Part shown: positions 52,101-59,959 of the stretch, in pieces
Numbering within the stretch: position 1 is the first letter of the stretch
How the letters are laid out: every line of letters begins with the position of its first letter
Source: Parapristionchus giblindavisi
Lineage: Eukaryota > Nematoda > Chromadorea > Rhabditida > Diplogasteridae
Assembly: GCA_943737045.1 (NCBI GenBank)
Contig: CALSFV010000225.1
Location: 434,001 to 498,000 of the forward strand
Direction: 5' to 3'
Length of the DNA stretch: 64,000 nt
Notes under the pieces: model-generated
What the model saw: only the letters and a program-made list of their open reading frames with translations
Database searches by the model: none
What the model was told of the DNA's origin: nothing
Translations under genes and position numbers: made by a program

Positions 52101-55100
52101 ATCACGGGAACTAACGCTAAGACTACCTTAAATCTTTAAGTAGATCAATATAGTATCACGGGGACTAACGCTAAGACAACCTTAACTAAAGAAACTTTGC
52201 TAAGTGTGAATGGTAAATCAATCGATAGAATGAATAAGTAGATCAATATAGTGTCACGGGAACTAACGCTAAGACTACCTTAAATATTTAAGTAGATCAA
52301 TATAATATCACGGGGACTAACGCTAAGACTACCTTAAATATTTAAGTAGATCAATATAGTATCACGGGGACTAACGCTAAGACTACCTTAACTAAAGAAA
52401 CTTTGCTAAGCGTGAACGGTAACTCAATCGATAGAATCAATAAGTAGAGCAATATAGATCGAACTATTGTATCATTGATCTCTCCTTATGTAGTTAATGA
52501 TTATGTAAAAGTTACAATTCAGTAATTGCAACTATATCGTCACAACTTCTTGTCTTAATATGCATTATTGTTGTTCTCTTTTCTTACTTCTTTTCTCCCT
52601 TCTCCAAGATGTGATAAATATATTATTATTATTATCGTTATTATTATAAACTACAATATAGTATCACGGGGACTAACGCTAAGACTGCCTTAAATCTTTA
52701 AGTAGATCAATATAGTATCACGGGGACTAACGCTAAGACTACCTTAACTAAAGAAACTTTGCTAAGCGTGAACGGTAACTCAATCGATAGAATGAGTAAG
52801 TAGATCAATATAGTATCACGGGAACTAACGCTAAGACTACCTTAAATCTTTAAGTAGATCAATATAGTATCACGGGGACTAACGCTAAGACTACCTTAAC
52901 TAAAGAAACTTTGCTAAGCGTGAACGGTAACTCAATCGATAGAATGAGTAAGTAGATCAATATAGTATCACGGGAACTAACGCTAAGACTACCTTAAATC
53001 TTTAAGTAGATCAATATAGTATCACGGGGACTAACGCTAAGACTACCTTAACTAAAGAAACTTTGCTAAGCGTGAACGGTAACTCAATCGATAGAATGAG
53101 TAAGTAGATCAATATAGTATCACGGGAACTAACGCTAAGACTACCTTAAATCTTTAAGTAGATCAATATAGTATCACGGGGACTAACGCTAAGACTACCT
53201 TAACTAAAGAAACTTTGCTAAGCGTGAACGGTAACTCAATCGATAGAATCAATAAGTAGATCAATATAGTATCACGGGAACTAACGCTAAGACTACCTTA
53301 AATCTTTAAGTAGATCAATATAGTATCACGGGGACTAACGCTAAGACTACCTTAAATATTTAAGTAGATCAATATAGTATCACGGGGACTAACGCTAAGA
53401 CTACCTTAAATATTTAAGTAGATCAATATAGTATCACGGGGACTAACGCTAAGACTACCTTAAATATTTAAGTAGATCAATATAGTATCACGGGGACTAA
53501 CGCTAAGACTACCTTAAATCTTTAAGTAGATCAATATAGTATCACGGGAACTAACGCTAAGACTACCTTAAATATTTAAGTAGATCAATATAGTATCACG
53601 GGGACTAACGCTAAGACTACCTTAAATATTTAAGTAGATCAATATAGTATCACGGGGACTAACGCTAAGACTACCTTAAATATTTAAGTAGATCAATATA
53701 GTATCACGGGGACTAACGCTAAGACTACCTTAAATCTTTAAGTAGATCAATATAGTATCACGGGAACTAACGCTAAGACTACCTTAAATATTAAGTAGAT
53801 CAATATAGTATCACGGGGACTAACGCTAAGACTACCTTAAATATTTAAGTAGATCAATATAGTATCACGGGGACTAACGCTAAGACTACCTTAAATATTT
53901 AAGTAGATCAATATAGTATCACGGGGACTAACGCTAAGACTACCTTAACTAAAGAAACTTTGCTAAGCGTGAACGGTAACTCAATCGATAGAATCAATAA
54001 GTAGATCAATATAGATCGAACTATTGTATCATTGATCTCTCCTTATGTATTTAGTGAAAAGTTGCAATTCAGTAATTGCAACAACTATATCGTCGCAACT
54101 TCTTGTCTTAATATGCATTTTTATTGTTCTCTTTTCTGACTTCTTTTCTCTCTTCTCCAAGATGCGATAAATATATTATTATTATTATTGTTATTATTAT
54201 AAACTACAATATAGTATCACGGGGACTAACGCTAAGACTACCTTAAATCTTTAAGTAGATCAATATAGTATCACGGGAACTAACGCTAAGACTGCCTTAA
54301 ATCTATAAGTAGATCAATATAGTATCACGGGGACTAACGCTAAGACTACCTTAACTAAAGAAACTTTGCTAAGTGTGAATGGTAAATCAATCGATAGAAT
54401 GAGTAAGTAGATGAATATAGTATCACGGGAACTAACGCTAAGACTACCTTAAATCTTTAAGTAGATCAATATAGTATCACGGGAACTAACGCTAAGACTG
54501 CCTTAAATCTATAAGTAGATCAATATAGTATCACGGGGACTAACGCTAAGACTACCTTAACTAAAGAAACTTTGCTAAGTGTGAATGGTAAATCAATCGA
54601 TAGAATGAATAAGTAGATCAATATAGTATCACGGGAACTAACGCTAAGACTGCCTTAAATCTATAAGTAGATCAATATAGTATCACGGGGACTAACGCTA
54701 AGACTGCCTTAAATCTATAAGTAGATCAATATAGTATCACGGGAACTAACGCTAAGACTGCCTTAAATCTATAAGTAGATCAATATAGTATCACGGGGAC
54801 TAACGCTAAGACTACCTTAACTAAAGAAACTTTGCTAAGTGTGAATGGTAAATCAATCGATAGAATGAATAAGTAGATCAATATAGTATCACGGGGACTA
54901 ACGCTAAGACTACCTTAAATATTTAAGTAGATCAATATAGTATCACGGGGACTAACGCTAAGACTACCTTAACTAAAGAAACTTTGCTAAGCGTGAACGG
55001 TAACTCAATCGATAGAATCAATAAGTAGATCAATATAGATCGAACTATTGTATCATTGATCTCTCCTTATGTATTTAGTGAAAAGTTGCAATTCAGTAAT

Positions 55101-55590
55101 TGCAACAACTATATCGTCGCAACTTCTTGTCTTAATATGCATTTTTATTGTTCTCTTTTCTGACTTCTTTTCTCTCTTCTCCAAGATGCGATAAATATAT
55201 TATTATTTTTATTGTTATTATTATAAACTACAATATAGTATCACGGGACTAACGCTAAGACAACCTTAAATCTTTAAGTAGATCAATATATTATCACGGG
55301 GACTAACGCTAAGACTACCGTAACTAAATAAACTTTACTAAGTGTGAACGGTAACTCAATCGATAGAATGAATAAGTAGATCAATATAGTATCATGGGGA
55401 CTAACGCTAAGACTACCTTAAATCTATAAATAGATCAATATAGTATCACGGGAACTAACGCTAAGACTACCTTAACTAAAGAAACGTCGATGGGGTGAAT
55501 GGTAACTCAATCGATAGAATGAATAAGTAGATCAATATAGTATCACGGGAACTAATACTAAGACTACCTTAACTAAGGAGACTTTGCTGA
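49140..55590. repeat. Minisatellite with 54-bp and 98-bp units and four spacers
   Basis: Core (42 bp): GTAGATCAATATAGTATCAC, GGGGACTAACGCTAAGACTA, CC. It is followed either by TTAAATCTTTAA (54-bp unit) or by a 56-bp segment with AACTAAAGAAACTTTGCTAA, GCGTGAACGGTAACTCAATC and GATAGAATCAATAA (98-bp unit). The long unit recurs every few short units. Four spacers of about 200 bp (49255-49455, 52445-52660, 54010-54212, 55030-55235) contain GATCTCTCCTTATGTA, GCAACTTCTTGTCTTAATAT and (TTA)n. The longest near-identical blocks lie at 49440-51060. One unit near 51072-51160 carries a unique 90-bp insertion (CAATACCATCCCATTCTTTC). Confidence 0.95.
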
Positions 55591-55596
55591 GCATCG

Positions 55597-55835
55597 CCCT
55601 ATCCTTATAGGGGGCTGCTGTGCTCTCTGTTCATTTTTTTCGCCAGTTATCGCGAACTGACTCGGTTACGGTAGAGGATATGGTGGTAAGGTCATTGGCG
55701 AAAAGTAGTCAAGAAGTCTGGCTACAATCTAAACAAAAGAGCGCCTTGATTGGTTGTGTATGGAGTGAGTTATTAATATTCTACGAAAGGCTGTTGTGGA
55801 AAGTGGCTAAACGAAGCTCTATATAGTAAGGGCCC
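55597..55835. repeat. Second copy of the Helitron-like 5' terminal region
   Basis: GGGGGCTGCTGTG, TTATCGCGAACTGACTCGGT, GTCTGGCTACAATCT and CGCCTTGATTGGTTG match 56420-56640 at perhaps 75-80% by eye, ending CTCTATATAGTAAG where the other copy ends TTCTATATATATAGGGA. It is either an older Helitron 5' end nested within, or a composite made by capture of an upstream end. Confidence 0.7.
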
Positions 55836-55946
55836 TAACCAGTGATGGCCTGAAGAAAAAGTGATGATACGAATACTGAATGAAACAATGAAAACGTAAT
55901 TTAGCAGTAAACCCCACGATTAAATTGACATTCTTTGAAATGATCG

Positions 55947-55998
55947 CTTTGAAGTGAACACACGCGACGCGTACGCGACGCGTGTGTTCACTTCAAAG
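55947..55998. repeat. 52-bp palindrome with CpG-rich centre
   Basis: CTTTGAAGTGAACACACGCG and its exact complement flank a 12-bp spacer containing ACGCGT. It lies between the two Helitron 5'-end copies. Could be a small MITE or a cruciform-prone site. Confidence 0.85.
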
Positions 55999-56778
55999 TT
56001 CACTGTGACAAATTTGTTACGCCCTGAATCGTTTCTTTTGCTTGTTTTTGCTTCTTGTGACTTATTTTTGTTTTGAATAATGATAATAAATTCGTAAATG
56101 TAATATGCAAGCGAAAAGAAGCAGTAATAGTCGCTTTTTATCGCAAAACGGAGGTGGTGAAATGTTGATATGCAAATTTAGGGCATTAATCGATAAAATT
56201 GCGATCGGAGAATGTGCACATCGTGTTCTCCGTATGCGATTTAGTAAAACTGAATAGAAAAACAAAAGAATAAATCGATAAACGCAAAGTTGAAAATGTT
56301 GAAACTTTAATCAATATTTAAATTTTTTTAAGGACGTTTTTCAAAAATCGGATTCGACAGTTTACTGGTTTCGACTACGCTGAATCTAATGGTGAAAACC
56401 GCATAGCTCTATCTTTAACGGGGGCTGCTGTGGAGCGTGGACATTATTTTTTTCGTCGTTATCGCGAACTAACTCGGTTACGGTAGGGGTTATGGTGGTG
56501 GAAAAATAAGCGAAAATTAGTCAAGATATCTGGCTACAATCTGAAAAAAAAAACGCCTTGATTGGTTGCGTATGACGGAAGTCATTGATGTTCTACGAAA
56601 GGCACTTTTGGATTTTCGCAAAATCACTTTCTATATATATAGGGATTGAAGCTAGTTCCTTATTTTGAATTATTCCAGTGTCCCCTGTACAAACATGTCC
56701 GTAATGTTTTTCAATGTAATTAGGATAATTTGAAAAAGAACATGGATTGAGTATGTATGATATATCATTCTCAGTTAA

Positions 56779-57138
56779 AGAAGGGGGCCCACGAGTTTTG
56801 GAGTGCGCTATTGACAAGAAGAACGTGGGACGGAAGAGACATCATGTTCTCTATTAGATTTGAGAGATTGAACGCGTAGAGCGTGTAGCTCAGTGGTTAG
56901 TAGTCAGCGCTTGTAACCGCGACACGCGGGTTCGATTCCCGTTTGCAACTTTCTATATATTTGACCTTCAAATTCAAAAACTCGCGGCTTTCCCTGGGGG
57001 ATGAATGAACTTTATGCTCGGATTGCGACATTCCGGGACACCTAAAATTTTAGAGAATTTTGTTTTGCGTACAGGAAGATGTGATCTATAGTTCAGCCTG
57101 GCCAGTTTGGTCACGAAAAAACTCGTGGGTCCCCTTCT
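56779..57138 (+). mobile_element. TTAA-B element, copy 2, inside the RT, with tRNA-like module
   Basis: TTAA on both sides (56775-56778, 57139-57142); ends AGAAGGGGGCCCACGAGTTT and AAAACTCGTGGGTCCCCTTC then T. Removing element plus one TTAA rejoins the RT as F-L-K-N-L-T-E-N-D in frame. Inside, 56877-56947 holds GTGTAGCTCAGTGGTTAGTA and CGGGTTCGATTCCCG, a clean A box/B box pair. 360 bp long, no coding capacity. Confidence 0.92.
56877..56947 (+). repeat. tRNA-like module in TTAA-B copy 2
   Basis: Near-identical to 28437-28507 but with a canonical B box (GGTTCGATTCC). Anticodon-like TGT. The acceptor stem is missing, as in copy 1, so the module seems to be an inherited element part rather than a chance tRNA insertion. 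Confidence 0.65.
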
Positions 57139-57294
57139 TTAAATTCTTTAAAAACTTCCCATAATTGCAAAATAAAGATGAAACTGGATTATTGAATGAA
57201 TACGTTATGCAAATTTTAGGATTTACTATATCACTTATATTCCGAAAATAATCTTTAATAAATTTGGCATTGAACATTTGATGTAATTATATGT

Positions 57295-57440
57295 TTTTAA
57301 TAAACTTTCCAAAGTATGGCAGTTTGATTAGGATATCGTTTTTCGACGTAAATTTGTTTTAACATGAGCCCGAGTGCTCATCTGAGTCAAAAGTTATGAC
57401 ATTGCTAAGAAAGGTACGTATACTATTGGCTGCTACTGTA
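57295..57440. mobile_element. Tc1-type M end, inverted fragment
   Basis: Read leftward from 57440: TACAGTAGCAGCCAATAGTA, then after a diverged part ACTTTTGACTCAGATGAGC. It matches the left end at 22752 and stands head-to-head with the copy starting at 57443. It truncates the upstream part of the RT remnant. Confidence 0.75.
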
Positions 57441-57442
57441 TA

Positions 57443-57760
57443 TACAGTAGCGGTCAAAAGTATTCGGCAAAAACTTTGCAATGCTATAACTTTTGACTCA
57501 GATGAGCAATCAGGCTCATGTTTTGGCAGGATACTATAGTACTAGTGTGCTTCATATCCAACTCCCGTTGTCATGATTCGTCGTCGTATTATTATGTAGT
57601 GATCCTGGAACCTCTCTGCACGTACTCAGCAGTGATTATTTCATCAGCGGGATTTTTCCGATACTTGTTGTTAATAGTGTATGAACAACATTTACTGGTG
57701 AGTAGAATCCGCTATGCAATCCATTCGAGCTAATTCATTCCTATGAGAAAATCGAAATTT
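57443..57760. mobile_element. Tc1-type M, left-end fragment
   Basis: TACAGTAGCGGTCAAAAGTA then TTTTGACTCAGATGAGCAAT and GTTTTGGCAGGATACTATAG, also seen from 22752 onward (same words, 10-15% different). The 57700-57995 stretch continues into a relative of 62880-62940. Confidence 0.7.
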
Positions 57761-57997
57761 CCGACGCCCCTGAAATGGGGCGAAAGTGTCATAACTTTGT
57801 GTTAAGTGTTGCTGTAGACTCCAAACCTGGCAGAGATAATAGTCCATGAGTGATACAAAGCCTGGCCGAGTATGAGCCCGATAGGTTGAATTTTGAGAAA
57901 TTTCGAAAATTTATTTTTCTCATTTTTCGAGGTACAGTAAGTATCTGCTCACAAGGGAAGTATGGTGAGCCGGTCCCGGACTTCGGAATGGGACATA

Positions 57998-59290
57998 CAG
58001 GGTGGGCATTAATTATTGCGACACCGTAAAAACGAAATATCTTTTTTCAAAAAAATCGAGTTTCGTCCAAATATTTACCAGATAATCTTCAATCATCTGG
58101 GAATACAATAAAACTATCATTGCTCGATTCTGCCTCCATTGGTCTTGATGAGGTCCTTGAGACTTAAGAGGTACGCGTCTGTCGCAACACGCAGGTATGT
58201 GGTATCCTTCTTCGACCACTCCTTCTTCAAGGCTTTCTTCAGGGACTCAAGATTTGGGTTGGGAGTAGCACAGGCCCTATCCTCCAAGGTACCATAGACT
58301 GTGTAGACCAGGGGGTTGAGATCGGGGGGAAAGGCAGCCATTAATCTCCTCGAATTAAGTCGAGAAACTTCTCCTTTCGCCACGGTTTAACGAACTTTTC
58401 TATATAAACTGGAGCTACATCATGGTCTAAGGCCCACGATGAATTTCCGAAGTGGGAATGGCTCCAGGGGAGCTGGGCGACCTTGAATATCTTCTCTAAG
58501 TATCATTCCTTTTTTATCTTGGTGCCCGGATTCACAAAAATCAGGTGTCTCTTTACGGAGGCGCACATCACGGTCAAACCCATTGGTTTATAGGGGTTGG
58601 GAGGTGGTAAGGACAATCCGACCATTGCAGTTAGCAACCTGGTGCTCCGTAGTAAGCACTTAGTGTCTCAGGGGATGGTAGGCGGCTTGCACGATGAACA
58701 GCGTCTCATCGGAGAACAATAACACACGGTGCTGTCGGGGGTGCGTGCGAGCAAAGACGACGCGACACTTTTTGAGGCGCATCTCCTGATTCTTCCCACT
58801 GATGATGACCGTTTTTCTCACAAAGTATGGGGTCATATTCAGCTTCTCCTTCACCACTTTTCCCGTGGAGCCGGGGTCCATCTGGAAGTCCCGAGCCAGA
58901 TTCTTCATCGAGCGGTGCGGATTGCGGCCGATTCGATTTTTCACAGCCACGACGACCTTCGGCGTGACCACCTTGGGTTTCATGCCTCTCCCGGGATGGT
59001 CCAGTATCCCTCCAGTCTCCCTGTACCTCGCCAGCGTCCGGTAAACCTTCTGTCGTGGAACCCCAACAGCTTTCGATATGCCGGTTGCGCTTATGCCGCG
59101 CCCTCACATGGTAACGATCCATTGTGGAAATCATATTTAGGCTCAAAATGATCCGATTGACTTGAAACTTAAATCATGAACGAAAAAAAACTAATAATCA
59201 TGAAAATATAAACAAATGAGCACTCCATAACCACGCAAACGCATTTTGTGCCACCATAATAATGTGTCGCAATAATTAATGCCCACCCTG
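57998..59290 (-). mobile_element. Tc1/mariner element, 1293 bp, TA duplication
   Basis: TA at 57996-57997 and 59291-59292. TIR CAGGGTGGGCATTAATTATT then GCGACAC, with the exact complement at the right. The uninterrupted target survives as an inverted copy near 62866-62890: ...GGGACATATACCATTC..., precisely what remains when element plus one TA are removed. Carries a decayed transposase (58117-59109). Confidence 0.94.
58117..59109 (-). pseudogene. Tc1/mariner (DD37D or maT-like) transposase pseudogene
   Basis: The N-terminal helix-turn-helix reads GISATGISKAVGVPRQKVYR and, later, NPHRSMKNLARDFQMD. The catalytic core keeps LLFSDET (first Asp), a degraded second motif (LDHDVAPVY) and PPDLNPLVYTVYGTLEDRA (third Asp, family motif PDLNP). 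The C-terminus SLKKALKKEWSK and IKTNGGRIEQ is intact. Codon 2 after the ATG at 59109 is TGA, and several frameshifts lie between 58660 and 58390. The spacing is nearer mariner/maT than classical Tc1, but the decay prevents a firm count. Confidence 0.85.
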
Positions 59291-59349
59291 TATACCATTC
59301 GGAACTTTCCTGTTTTTTGGCCCGGGGTAATTTACATAAGTTCTGCATT

Positions 59350-59660
59350 CACGGCGGCTCAATGATAGTAACTAAGAAGCTCTTGCCTGAAAAAGAAAGT
59401 ATCGCAAACTGAGTGATGATGAGCAGCGCAAAAGTTGATTACGGTATATCTGGGCGCTCGCTTCTGACTAGACCTATCATCGAGTTTTACGATTCGCGAG
59501 ACATGCCGAGATGGCTTAGTGGATAGAGCTTTTGTTTAGCGATCCGAACTTCGTAGGTTCGAATCCCGCCCAGTGCAAATCAACTTTGCCGATTTTTCGT
59601 AATGCAAGAGCCTTCAAGCCAAAGTTAAATGTAGGGATTTCTCTTCATTGAACCGCCGTG
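59350..59660 (+). mobile_element. Element S, copy 2, with intact tRNA-like module
   Basis: Ends CACGGCGGCTCAAT and ATTGAACCGCCGTG. At 59506-59572 GCCGAGATGGCTTAGTGGAT (A box) and GTAGGTTCGAATCCCGCC (B box). Copy 1 at 20656-21051 has lost the B box to a repeat expansion. It sits within the left side of the X composite. Confidence 0.72.
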
Positions 59661-59959
59661 GCATTTGCAGAACTGCTCCCCTGATAGGGGGAGGCATGCC
59701 CTCCCATTTTAGGGAGGGCAGTCCAATGGGGGCCCGTGCTCCCCGCCCTCTCCTCGAAATGGGAGAGCGCTGGACTGAAATGAAGAAGGAGGAAGACGGC
59801 TTTTATAGATATTTGCAATTGTATTAAATTTTATTAGGATTTGAACTAGAGAGTGCGAAATTAGAGAGAGCAATTCTTCATTTTGGCTTCTCATTCCGTA
59901 AAGGCAGGGTCGGTATTTACACATTTTACATCACATTTAGACCGCTCAATGGAGAAATA
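59661..59959. other. No gene recognised
   Basis: Has a GC-rich local inverted repeat (GGGGGAGGCATGCCCTCCC, then CTCCCATTTTAGGGAGGGCA) and a GAAATGGGAGAGCGCTGG stretch. The 71-codon open frame lacks any domain. Confidence 0.4.

Larger units (their letters stand above)
49037..56645 (-). mobile_element. Helitron-like element, 7.6 kb, body mostly minisatellite
   Basis: Read on the minus strand, the 5' end is TCCCTATATATATAG (56645 inward) and the 3' end is a GC-rich hairpin (CGCGCC...GGCGCG) followed by GCTAG at 49037. The flanks are A (5') and T (3'), the Helitron A|T target, with no duplication. Excision at these exact points joins the RT as A-S-I-F-E-K-G-T-K-Y-R in frame. A CGGGGGGTTTCCCCCCG hairpin lies near the 3' end. 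No Rep/helicase frame exists, so it is non-autonomous. About 6.4 kb of it is a 54/98-bp minisatellite, and a second, diverged copy of the 5' end lies at 55597-55835. Confidence 0.85.
46790..57289 (-). pseudogene. Reverse transcriptase of a retroelement, split by four nested insertions
   Basis: Segments, minus strand in reading order: 57289-57139, 56778-56646, 49036-48656, 48373-48260, 47256-46790. Motifs in order: SSLFCNYGKFLKN; HVCTGDTGIIQNKELASI then FEKGTKYRLQ; ITMIDKASGNYAFTCKK; SLPRIYGIPKMHKTPIKFRF (RT domain entry); FRRYCN; NGLNTCHGQNNKIFSADFAS (first Asp region); stop at 46790-46792. The order 'GHV.TGD..II.N.EL', 'DKA.N...CKK', '(I/L)PK.HK.P..FR' resembles an invertebrate RT group that I associate loosely with Penelope-like elements; class uncertain. 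The catalytic YADD region is not visible, so the 3' part is missing or lost. Internal frameshifts near 48880-48905 and in a poly-A run near 47150 show it was already decayed or has decayed since. All four insertion junctions rejoin in frame. Confidence 0.8.

Noticed and set aside
49140..55590. CRISPR-like array of direct repeats
   Set aside because: Units are contiguous with no variable spacers of constant length, the host is a eukaryote, and the array lies inside a Helitron-like element.
28437..56947. Functional tRNA genes at the A box/B box sites
   Set aside because: None shows a paired 7-bp acceptor stem; most lie inside repeated TIR elements or palindromes. Recorded as tRNA-like repeats instead.
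59709..59924. 71-codon minus-strand ORF
   Set aside because: Low-complexity, proline-rich end caused by a GC-rich inverted repeat; no homology recognised and no splice context.
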